A stretch of DNA of 64,000 nucleotides from CAVWCW01 sp963753615 (GTDB lineage Bacteria > Pseudomonadota > Gammaproteobacteria > Chromatiales > Chromatiaceae): the NCBI GenBank assembly GCA_963753615.1, contig CAVWCW010000016.1, positions 124,001 through 188,000 of the forward strand. The letters run 5' to 3'. The translations under genes were made by a program, and so were the position numbers. Positions 19,148 to 26,506 of this stretch are shown piece by piece. The stretch's first letter is position 1. Every line of letters begins with the position of its first letter. The notes beneath the pieces were generated by a model that saw nothing but the letters and a program-made list of their open reading frames with translations, searched no databases and was not told the origin of the DNA.

Positions 19148-20182
19148 TCAGGCCGGTCTTCGACCGATCAGCATGGCGTCGCCGTAGCTGAAGAAGCGAT
19201 AGCGCTCGGCCACGGCGTGGCGGTAAGCGGCCATGACCTGCCGATAGCCGCCGAAGGCGCTAACCAGCATCAGCAGGGTCGACTTCGGCAGGTGAAAGTT
19301 GGTAATCAGCAGGTCCACCGCCCGAAACCGGTAGCCGGGACGGATGAACAGCCGGGTATCGCCCCGATAGGGCCGCAGTTCGCCGTCGGCGGCCGCAGTC
19401 TCCAGGCTGCGCACGCTGGTGGTACCCACCGCCACTATCCGGCCGCCCGCGGCCTTGGTGGCTTGTACCTGGGCGCACAGTTCCGCGTCCACCTCCAGGT
19501 ACTCGCTGTGCATCCGGTGCAGATCCAGGTCCTCGCTGCGCACCGGTTGAAAGGTGCCGGCGCCGACATGCAGCGTAACCCGTGCCCGCCCCACACCTCG
19601 CGCCTCCAGGCGGCGCAGCAGTTCGTCGTCGAAATGCAATCCCGCGGTGGGAGCCGCCACCGCGCCGGGGCGTTCGGCATAGACCGTCTGATAGCGCTCC
19701 TGGTCGAAGGCGGTGTCGGAGCGCTCGATATAGGGGGGCAACGGCATGTGCCCGGCGCGCGCCATCAGGGTGTAGAAATCCTCCTGCCCCCGCGCCAACC
19801 GCAACTCGAACAACTCGTTCCGACGCCCCAGCACCGTCAACTCGCCCCCCTCGTCCAGCACCAGCCGCCCCCCCGCCTTAGGCGACTTGCTGGCCCGCAC
19901 ATGGGCCAGCGCCAAGTCCGGCGCCAGCACCCGTTCGATCAACACCTCCACCCGGCCGCCGCTCGATTTGCGGCCGAACAGGCGCGCCGCCATCACCTGG
20001 GTGTCGTTGAACACCAGCAGATCCCCAGGCTCCAGCAGCCCCGGCAACTCGCAGAAGCGGCGGTCAGCGAGCGTCCCACTGGTCCCGTCCAGCCACAGCA
20101 GACGCGAATCCGAACGCCGCTCCAGCGGGACCTGGGCGATCAGCTCGGTCGGCAGGGGATAATCGAAGTCGCTCAGGCGCAT
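19148..20182 (-). CDS. queA: S-adenosylmethionine:tRNA ribosyltransferase-isomerase QueA
   Basis: This 344-residue enzyme transfers the ribosyl moiety of SAM to preQ1 in tRNA to give epoxyqueuosine. The start MRLSDFDYPLPTELIAQ and the motifs VFNDTQVMAARLFGRK, PTAGLHFDDELL, GRIVAVGTTSVRSLE and LITNFHLPKSTLLMLVSAFGG are all canonical. It is the first gene of the queA-tgt-yajC-secD-secF group and is divergent from the tRNA-Leu gene. Confidence 0.95.
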   Translation of the reverse strand: MRLSDFDYPLPTELIAQVPLERRSDSRLLWLDGTSGTLADRRFCELPGLLEPGDLLVFNDTQVMAARLFGRKSSGGRVEVLIERVLAPDLALAHVRASKSPKAGGRLVLDEGGELTVLGRRNELFELRLARGQEDFYTLMARAGHMPLPPYIERSDTAFDQERYQTVYAERPGAVAAPTAGLHFDDELLRRLEARGVGRARVTLHVGAGTFQPVRSEDLDLHRMHSEYLEVDAELCAQVQATKAAGGRIVAVGTTSVRSLETAAADGELRPYRGDTRLFIRPGYRFRAVDLLITNFHLPKSTLLMLVSAFGGYRQVMAAYRHAVAERYRFFSYGDAMLIGRRPA

Positions 20183-20273
20183 AGCGCGCGGATGTTAGCA
20201 CAATGCCGGGGGCGATCGGCAGACGAAGCGACTGGACGCCGGGCTGCAAATCGCTATACTAGCGAATCGATCC

Positions 20274-20360
20274 GCCGAGGTGGCGAAATTGGTAGACGCG
20301 CCAGACTCAAAATCTGGTACTGGAAACAGTGTGCGAGTTCGATTCTCGCCCTCGGCACCA
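20274..20360 (+). tRNA. tRNA-Leu (anticodon CAA)
   Basis: An 87-base cloverleaf with encoded CCA. The acceptor stem GCCGAGG pairs with CCTCGGC. The anticodon stem CCAGA/TCTGG encloses the loop CTCAAAA, giving anticodon CAA for UUG codons. There is a long class II variable arm, and the T loop TTCGATT. A TATACT -10 element lies 13 bases upstream (20255-20260). Confidence 0.96.
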
Positions 20361-20376
20361 TTTAGAATCAAGGACT

Positions 20377-20418
20377 TAGGGGTGGTTGCTATTTTCTAGG
20401 CAGCCGCCCCTTTTTCCG
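20377..20418 (+). terminator. Terminator after tRNA-Leu
   Basis: GGGGTGGTTGC pairs with GCAGCCGCCCC (two G-U pairs) around a short loop and is followed by TTTTT, 17 bases past the tRNA 3' end. Confidence 0.7.
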
Positions 20419-21077
20419 TTTATAGGCACCCGATAGGGCGGATTGCGGCCTCCCTCGATCTGCCCTACAAATTGCTGTCCCCTAGAGCTTTATGACTTTG
20501 GCGCTGTGCGGCGACCTACTCTCCGTCTGCTTGCCGCCTTTCTCTTTATCCGTTCAGGCTTGATCTGGCGGTACGTGTGAATCGTCAAACGACCACTCTC
20601 AACAAGATAAGCCATCATTTTACCCCAAGATGCCGGGCGAAAGCTTAGCCGCGTGAGCCGCCACTAGACCCCCTAAGGTCAGAGACCGGACTCGACCAGG
20701 AGCGGACGTTCGCGCCGAGCCTGCGAAGGGGACGGAATCGGCCCGGCTATCCGTCGGCCTGAGGTCCCGTCTGCGCCTATGGGTCCTTGACGAAGGCGTG
20801 GGCGAAGACTATAAATTAAGGTCCGCGACGCTGCTATGTCTAGGCTAAATGTCCCTACTTTAATGCCATGGATGCGCTCACGCTTGGCAGATCAATCCAC
20901 GATGCGCCTCGCTGCGCCCGGATCTGCCAGGCGGACTATTAATATCTCTCTCAGCGAAGCCCGGGCGCGCCCCGATGGTTGTGCGAGCCTCTCCCGGCGC
21001 AGCCTCGCCAACAATGTCTCGCCCCGATACCCCGATTAGCTGAGCGTCCGCAGGCATTCGAATAACCAATCGGAATC
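20419..21077 (+). other. Gene-free stretch
   Basis: No reading frame here has family-like sequence or a convincing ribosome-binding site. It marks the step from the conserved core to the accessory block, right after a tRNA gene. I see no direct repeat of the tRNA 3' end within it. Confidence 0.5.
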
Positions 21078-22127
21078 ATGTCGCCCGTTACCTCGACACA
21101 TCCGCCCACTATTCTGATCGTCGACGATCAGATGCTGATCCGCCAGATCATCAAAGGGGTGTTGCAGGTCAGCGGCTACCATGTGGTGGAGGCGGCAAGC
21201 GGCGAACAGGCGCTGGACATCGCCGGAAAAACCGACATAGATGGCGTGGTTCTGGACCTGAAGATGCTGGGTATCGGGGGGATCGAGACATGCCGGCGAT
21301 TGCGCGCGATGGAGCGTCACCGGGTAACACCGATCCTGGTCATAACGGCAATGGAACAACGAGAAGCCCTGTCGGAAGCCTTCGAAGCGGGCTGCGACGA
21401 TTTCATCAGCAAACCGATCGAGCCGGTGGTTCTGCAGACGCGAATCAAGGGTCATCTGCAGCGCGCCGCCCTGTCGAAACAGTTGGAGCGAGTGCGCAGG
21501 AACCTGAACCGTTATGTGTCGCCCCGGCTGCAGCAGATGGTGGTGCAGTATTCCGACACCGGTGCGCTGCCGCCGCCGAAGCGCCTGCAGGTGTGCGTAT
21601 TGTTCACCGACATTCGCGGCTTCACCCAGCTTTCCCAGGCGATCGAGCCCGAACTGCTGTTTGCGCTGTTGAGCAAGCATCTGGCCTATCAGGTCGACCT
21701 CGTATATCAGTATGGTGGTTATGTCGACAAGTACGCCGGCGATGGCATTATGGCGGTGTTCGAGGGGCCGGAAATGACCCGGCAAGGCTGCAAGTGTGCT
21801 CTCGACATCATCGCCCACGCCGGCGACGCGGGTGTCAATCCACAGGAAGCCGATGTAGCGGTGGGTTGCGGTATCCATCAGGGGCCAGCCGTTATCGGCA
21901 ACATCGGCTCCCCCGAGCACCTGGATTACTCTGTAATCGGCGAGTCGGTCAACCTTGCGGCACGGCTGTGTGGGTTTGCCAGTCCCAGGAATATTGTCGC
22001 GTCTGAAGCGATTTACAGCACCCTGAAAGACAATGCTCAGTTTCGATTCTCCAACGAACGGCGTGTGGACGTTAAGGGATTCAATCGTCCGATCGTGGTG
22101 TTCGACCTTGAGTTACAGAGATATTAA
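21078..22127 (+). CDS. Response regulator with class III nucleotidyl cyclase domain
   Basis: This 349-residue protein has a receiver domain (TILIVDDQMLIRQIIKG, phospho-Asp in GVVLDLKMLG, the Lys of FISKPIEP) and a class III adenylate/guanylate cyclase domain from about residue 170. The two metal-binding Asp motifs are present (VCVLFTDIRGFTQLSQ and VDKYAGDGIMAVFEG). Closing motifs are IHQGPAVIGNIGSPEHLDYSVIG and VNLAARLC. The family suggests phosphorylation-controlled cAMP (or cGMP) synthesis. No histidine kinase is adjacent, so its partner is an orphan elsewhere. The protein is soluble, with a linker of basic residues between the domains. Confidence 0.9.
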   Translation: MSPVTSTHPPTILIVDDQMLIRQIIKGVLQVSGYHVVEAASGEQALDIAGKTDIDGVVLDLKMLGIGGIETCRRLRAMERHRVTPILVITAMEQREALSEAFEAGCDDFISKPIEPVVLQTRIKGHLQRAALSKQLERVRRNLNRYVSPRLQQMVVQYSDTGALPPPKRLQVCVLFTDIRGFTQLSQAIEPELLFALLSKHLAYQVDLVYQYGGYVDKYAGDGIMAVFEGPEMTRQGCKCALDIIAHAGDAGVNPQEADVAVGCGIHQGPAVIGNIGSPEHLDYSVIGESVNLAARLCGFASPRNIVASEAIYSTLKDNAQFRFSNERRVDVKGFNRPIVVFDLELQRY

Positions 22128-22224
22128 ATCGAATCTGCCGCAGCGGTCGTTTGGGTTGAATTCCGAGAGGCCATGACCAGTCTTGTCGAGCTGCCGGGAT
22201 TGCCTGCTCGCCCGTTTCGAAGCG

Positions 22225-22440
22225 CTAGGGCAGTTTCCGCATTACCAGCGCAGGCCTCCGGGCGTCGTTGGGGTGCTGTTCTCCTCGTTGCGCACTCTCG
22301 ATCACTGCGAGCAGGTCGTAGCGACCTTCCGGGACAGGGCTGGCGTCTACGATTTTGCCGGCGCCCTGGCCTGAAGCGGTGGCGGGGCAAAACAGCTCGT
22401 CTCCCGGGGCCGGAGGTGGTACAGAGGGACACTTTATTCT
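22225..22440 (-). pseudogene. C-terminal relic resembling YgfZ/CAF17-type folate-binding protein
   Basis: The minus-strand frame reads ATASGQGAGKIVDASP, EGRYDLLAVIESAQ and PALVMRKLP. This resembles the closing part of YgfZ (GcvT-like) proteins, which help maintain Fe-S enzymes. Nothing of the N-terminal three quarters, including the KGCYxGQE signature, is present. The fragment has no ribosome-binding site. Recognition is by pattern memory from a short stretch, so the identity is tentative. Confidence 0.4.
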
Positions 22441-22702
22441 GCGCGGTTCGTTTCGCAAGGGTCCTTGCTTGCTGAGTTCATAGCATGAATACCCGTAGGT
22501 CTGCTTCTAGCCGAGAACCGACACTCAGTTTCCGGCTGATCGGCGGCGGGACTCGGTTCAAACCGGCGCCTGATGCTCGGCGTCCTCAAGGACAGCAAAG
22601 CCCCGAAGGACGCTGGAGGTCGGGCTATCTCCAGGTGGGTTAAGACCTAGCGGGCCCAGCAGCGCCGTTTTCACCTGGTGTCGGCATTCTATGCATCAGC
22701 CT

Positions 22703-22726
22703 CGGTAGCGGGATCTCCCGCTACCG
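22703..22726. repeat. Perfect 10-bp stem hairpin
   Basis: CGGTAGCGGG and CCCGCTACCG flank a four-base loop about 70 bases upstream of the first sgp promoter. It has no T-run. It may insulate the sgp promoter or be a relic of a terminator. Confidence 0.4.
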
Positions 22727-22796
22727 CCTGGGTGGACCGCTGGTTTCGAGTGAGTGGAACTTCTCCCGGCATCGACAAAGCGGGGGAAATTAAGCG

Positions 22797-22825
22797 TTGA
22801 CTAATACAGAAAACACTAATATACT
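22797..22825 (+). promoter_or_regulatory. Promoter of sulfur globule gene copy 1
   Basis: A -35 TTGACT and a -10 TATACT lie at exactly 17 bases spacing. The same two hexamers and spacing recur upstream of copies 2 and 3, with partly conserved spacer bases. The predicted leader is about 85 bases. Confidence 0.75.
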
Positions 22826-22915
22826 TCTTCCCCATCGAAGGCAAGCACCGAAACACCAGCTGCCGACTGTATCGATAAACACAAAATTCGAACATCGTCT
22901 CGAGGAGATACTTAC

Positions 22916-23242
22916 ATGTCCAAGATCATCAAAATCGCCGCCGCTACCGCCCTTATCGCCGCTTCCGCTTCCGCCTCTGCCTTCTGGGGCGGTGGTCCTT
23001 GGGGCGGTTACCCCGGTTCCAACAACTGGATGAACGACTTCATGGGCGACGGCTACGGTGACTTCAACATGTCCATGAGCGGCGGCGGACACGGTCGCGG
23101 CTACAACCGTTACAACAGCTACTACGGCCCTTATGGCTACGGCGCCCCTTACGGGTATGGCGCTGGCGCTCCTTACGGATACGGCATGCCTTACGGCGCC
23201 CCGGTCGCTCCGGCTGCCCCGGTCGCTCCGGCCGCCAAGTAA
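22916..23242 (+). CDS. Sulfur globule envelope protein, copy 1 (intact)
   Basis: This 108-residue secreted protein has a signal peptide (MSKIIKIAAATALIAASASA, cleavage expected before FWGGGPWGG). A short conserved block follows (NNWMNDFMGDGYGDFNMSMS), then a Gly/Tyr/Pro-rich tail of GYGAPYG-type repeats ending APVAPAAK. This is the composition of the SgpA/B-type (CV1/CV2) proteins that coat periplasmic sulfur globules in purple sulfur bacteria. A GAGGAG ribosome-binding site lies 10 bases upstream. It has its own promoter and terminator. Two diverged copies lie at 48.8 and 49.7 kb on the other strand. Confidence 0.8.
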   Translation: MSKIIKIAAATALIAASASASAFWGGGPWGGYPGSNNWMNDFMGDGYGDFNMSMSGGGHGRGYNRYNSYYGPYGYGAPYGYGAGAPYGYGMPYGAPVAPAAPVAPAAK

Positions 23243-23278
23243 GAATGAGCTAGTCTCCCCCAGCACACGGACGTGAAC

Positions 23279-23316
23279 AAAGGGCCGGCAGAGCAATCTG
23301 CCGGCCCTTTGCTTTT
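23279..23316 (+). terminator. Terminator of sgp copy 1
   Basis: A 14-bp stem (AAAGGGCCGGCAGA / TCTGCCGGCCCTTT) with a four-base loop is followed by GCTTTT. An almost identical hairpin follows sgp copy 3. Confidence 0.85.
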
Positions 23317-23786
23317 GTCTGGCAGATGCTCGCGGTCGGGCTATTGGGTGACTGGATCAGGCGCATAGCGGACATCGGTAGCTTCGACGCGGACGGCGGA
23401 AATGTCACTCCTCTCACCGACCTCAAGAAGAAAGAGGCCTGCGCACAACTCCCCGGTTGCCGCCCTCTCGGGCGCCGCTGCAGGTGTGTTTGGTAGGATC
23501 AATCGCCTCCCACCCAACCCGCACCATTGGTGCTGACCCGCATGGGCGCGCCACGGCAGCGCTTGGCCTGAGCGCCAGAATCCGTCCCAAATCGCCTTCC
23601 CTTTAGGACCAGTTCCCGGCTCGGGAGGCTGGGATTCCCGCCAACATGGCGTCGCAGGCGGGTTGACGGCTGCCTGACGCCCGGAGGATACTTGAGCGAA
23701 TTCGGTAAGGGGGCGTTTATGCTACTCGAACTCGTGCCCGCGCGGAGTCGTCATTTTCGGATCAACTGAGCCGTCTACGCGCTTAA
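23317..23786 (+). other. Gene-free stretch between sgp and the RibD-like gene
   Basis: About 470 bases without a supportable gene. The region just before 23787 would have to encode the missing N-terminus of the RibD-like protein, but stops interrupt that frame. Confidence 0.45.
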
Positions 23787-24356
23787 ATGGACGAGGCTCT
23801 CTGCGGGATCATCGAACGACGGGATCGGTTTGCCGAGGCGCGATACGACGCCGTCATGGTGGGTGTCAGCACCGTGCTCGTCGATAACCCTCGGCTTACC
23901 GCCCGCACGGAGACGAGCCGCCCTCAACCCAAGCGCGTCGTACTCGATCGCGAGCTGCGCACCCCGGTCGACGCGGCGCTCTTCGACGCATCGGGAGGCG
24001 AGATCTGTATTGTCACTTCCGAGCAGGCATGCTCCGACCGCGCCTATGCGCTCGAACGAGCGGGAGCCTCGGCGCGGCCGTGGTCCGACGAGGACTTCGC
24101 GCCGGCGCGCGCACGAATCCGGCCGCCCGAGCTGGAATCTAGTCGCGCCATGCTCGAGGGCGGTGAGACGCGCGTGGCGAGCTTTCTAGACGCGGGCTGC
24201 GTCGACTACGCGACCATCACCATGTGTCCGCAACTATACGCGGGAGCAAAGAGCGTTCGCTACGGACGCGGCAGCGAATCGCGCGTCTATGACCTCACGC
24301 ACTGCCACCAGACTTTGGTCGGCGGCCGCATCATTCTCGACGCACCGATCACATGA
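23787..24356 (+). CDS. RibD C-terminal reductase-like protein, probably 5'-truncated
   Basis: The 189-residue frame matches the NADPH-dependent RibD/dihydrofolate-reductase fold: YDAVMVGVSTVLVDNPRLTAR, KRVVLDRELRTPVDAALFD, the glycine-containing LEGGETRVASFLDAGCVDY, and YAGAKSVRYG. The usual opening strand with the SLDGRIA-type motif is missing; upstream sequence in this frame is stopped, so the gene is either shortened or broken. It overlaps the next gene by four bases (ATGA), forming a three-gene unit with the FkbM methyltransferase and the membrane protein. A second, fuller member of the family lies at 33.1-34.1 kb. Confidence 0.65.
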   Translation: MDEALCGIIERRDRFAEARYDAVMVGVSTVLVDNPRLTARTETSRPQPKRVVLDRELRTPVDAALFDASGGEICIVTSEQACSDRAYALERAGASARPWSDEDFAPARARIRPPELESSRAMLEGGETRVASFLDAGCVDYATITMCPQLYAGAKSVRYGRGSESRVYDLTHCHQTLVGGRIILDAPIT

Positions 24357-25093
24357 GCTGGTCGTCGTATTACGGCTTTGCGCGCTCGTGGTTGACTTAT
24401 CGTGGCCAGTTCTGGCGACGCGCCCGCATGCGCGAGTTCTACCGCCAATTCGTGCCTGAGGGCGGATTGTGTTTCGACCTCGGTGCTCACGTCGGAAACC
24501 GCGTGAGCTGTTGGCGGGAGCTAGGTGCAAGCGTCGTCGCAGTCGAGCCCCAGCCATTGTTCGCCAGCTACCTCCGCAGGTTCGTCGCGGACTCGGAAGT
24601 CGAAGTGCTCGAGTGCGCGGTTGGCAGCACCCCCGGACGCGCAACCTTCTACACCAGCCGCAAGACGCCGACGCTCTCGACCCTGAGTCGCGACTGGACG
24701 GAGCGGGTGTCCCGCGACGAGAGGTTCGCCAGGGCCGACTGGGACGCCGAGGCCGAGATCGACGTCATCACCCTCGACCAACTGGTCGAACGCTATGGCG
24801 TTCCGAGCTTCTGCAAGATCGACGTCGAAGGCGCCGAACTCGAGGTCTTGGAAGGCTCTAGCCATCCTCTGCCGGCCCTCTCCTTCGAGTTCATTCCCGC
24901 TGCCCGTGAGGACGCCGTGGCGGTTCTCGATCGGCTCTCTGAGTTCGGACGCTACCGATTCAAATGGTCGCTCTCCGAGACGATGCGCTGGGAACGCGCC
25001 GGGTTCGTGGACGCCTCAGAGGCTCGAGAATTCCTCCAAACTCTCCCGAGCATGAGCGCGTCGGGAGACCTCTACGCATGTTTGGCACGGTGA
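24353..25093 (+). CDS. FkbM-family methyltransferase
   Basis: This 246-residue SAM-dependent O-methyltransferase has motif I in LCFDLGAHVGNRVSCW, acidic motif II in VVAVEPQPLFASYLRR, and the FkbM signature FCKIDVEGAELEVLEG. Members methylate hydroxyls on sugars, polyketides or lipids. The substrate here is unknown. It overlaps the upstream RibD-like gene by four bases and the downstream membrane-protein gene by 16 bases, so the three are co-translated. A degraded relative sits 1 kb downstream. Confidence 0.85.
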   Translation: MSWSSYYGFARSWLTYRGQFWRRARMREFYRQFVPEGGLCFDLGAHVGNRVSCWRELGASVVAVEPQPLFASYLRRFVADSEVEVLECAVGSTPGRATFYTSRKTPTLSTLSRDWTERVSRDERFARADWDAEAEIDVITLDQLVERYGVPSFCKIDVEGAELEVLEGSSHPLPALSFEFIPAAREDAVAVLDRLSEFGRYRFKWSLSETMRWERAGFVDASEAREFLQTLPSMSASGDLYACLAR

Positions 25094-25947
25094 AGCGCCG
25101 GGCGGTTCTGGTCTTCGTGCTGAGCGCTCTCGTGTTGGCCGCACTTCTTGGGCGTGGCGTCAACGTCGAGCAGCTAGAGGCCCTGGTGCGACGGGCTCAA
25201 CCCGAATGGTTGCTCGTCGCAGTCAGCCTCGGTTTCGTTCAACACCTCCTGTTGTCTACGCGGTGGTGGCTGTGGGAGCGCCGAGCGGGGGAGCCCCTGT
25301 GTTGGTGGACTGCGACGGACGCGACCAGCGCTGCGACGTTGATCGGGCTGTGTTGGGGGCCGCTTGCCGGCGACCTCCTCAAGGGTGCAACGCGTGATCG
25401 AGTAAAGCGTTCGCGTTGGCGGGGGCTGATCGTCGATCGGGTCGGCAACACGGCCGTGGCGCTCACGGTCGCCGCCGTAGCGTATTCGGCGGATTGGTGG
25501 CTGGTAGTATTGCTCGCGGGGCTCGTGCTCTCGGCAGCACTCGTTCGCCGTTTCGGGACGACCGTCGTCTGGACCTCGTTGCTCACGCTCGCGGTCTTCA
25601 TGGCGATCGGGGCTCAGATCGCAGCCGCGGCTCGCGCGCTGGACATCAGCCTCTCGATCGAAGCGCTTGTCCTCGGATTACCCGCTTCGCTCTTAGCGAG
25701 CTTGATTCCGATCTCCGCGCTCGGCTTCACCGGGAAAGAAGCCTCGCTCGCCTGGGTCTACGGTGAGCTGTCGGCTACCGAAGCCTTGGGACTCGGCACG
25801 GCGCTCGCGTTCTCCGGACTGGCGGGCCCCGGGCTCTGGTACTTCTCGAGACTTTGGGGCACCCGAGGCGCGAGATCCCAGAGCGGCATCGCGGGAGCAT
25901 CGCCCGGACTGAGCAAGAAACCCGGCGAAGAGCCCAACCCTTCATAA
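25078..25947 (+). CDS. UPF0104 / LPG-synthase-like polytopic membrane protein
   Basis: A 289-residue integral membrane protein with about seven hydrophobic segments (AVLVFVLSALVLAALLGRG, WLLVAVSLGFVQHLLLSTRWW, TAVALTVAAVAYSADWWLVVLL, ALVLGLPASLLASLIPISALG). The pattern, including the RWRGLIVDRVGNTAVAL stretch, fits the UPF0104/AglD-like transmembrane family, whose members include lysylphosphatidylglycerol synthase flippase domains and proteins in glycolipid pathways. It starts inside the end of the FkbM gene. A role in moving or elongating a lipid-linked product is inference only. Confidence 0.7.
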   Translation: MFGTVKRRAVLVFVLSALVLAALLGRGVNVEQLEALVRRAQPEWLLVAVSLGFVQHLLLSTRWWLWERRAGEPLCWWTATDATSAATLIGLCWGPLAGDLLKGATRDRVKRSRWRGLIVDRVGNTAVALTVAAVAYSADWWLVVLLAGLVLSAALVRRFGTTVVWTSLLTLAVFMAIGAQIAAAARALDISLSIEALVLGLPASLLASLIPISALGFTGKEASLAWVYGELSATEALGLGTALAFSGLAGPGLWYFSRLWGTRGARSQSGIAGASPGLSKKPGEEPNPS

Positions 25948-26039
25948 AAGCGCTCGACCCAGCGCGCACCCCTCGACAACACGTGCATGGGAACCCACCG
26001 CGGCTCGCTGCTTCAGACTTTCAGTGGCGGTTGATGGTC

Positions 26040-26506
26040 CGTGCCCCACCTCATCTTGCTGGTCCGCGAGCGCAACCCCCGGGTCTCGCCCTGTCGCACA
26101 ACCGGGTCAATGAGGTCACCCGCGATCCGAGCTTTCGGGGTGTCGCGTGGCGCGCCGGCGATGCTTTCCAGGCTACCACGCTGCAGGCGCTGATCGATGC
26201 CCAAGGCGTTTCCGCCTTCGTGAACAACAACGTGGGGGGTACGAGGCCGAGGTGCTGCGCGGTCTCGACACCACCCTTCCGGGTCGGTCATCCGAGTACT
26301 TGCCCGCAGCTCGTGGAGTCGCGCTCGGGTGCGTCGAGCGGCCGAAAGAACTCCCTGACTACCGATACAACCTGTCAATGGGCGAGAGTCACCGCCTGGC
26401 TCGCCCCGATTGGTGCGACGCGGACGATACCCGCCGTTTCGTCTCGAATTCGTCGCTGCGGGTCGGCTTCGCCGACATCTACGCCCGCTTGTGCCGCAGC
26501 AACTGA
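26040..26506 (+). pseudogene. Degraded FkbM-family methyltransferase
   Basis: Two frames together give an FkbM C-terminal half: EVTRDPSFRGVAWRAGDAFQ and TTLQALIDAQGVSAFV in one, and YEAEVLRGLDTTLPG, PDYRYNLSMGESHRL and GFADIYARLCRSN in the next, with a shift near 26235. The conserved KIDVEG core is replaced by NNNVGG, and the SAM-binding N-terminus is missing. It is a relic of a second methyltransferase. Its last 130 bases are antisense to the end of the sulfatase-like gene. Confidence 0.65.

Noticed and set aside
23100..23230. Short periodic repeats that could suggest a CRISPR-like array
   Set aside because: They are codon-level repeats of the Gly/Tyr-rich sulfur globule protein tail; there are no regular spacers.
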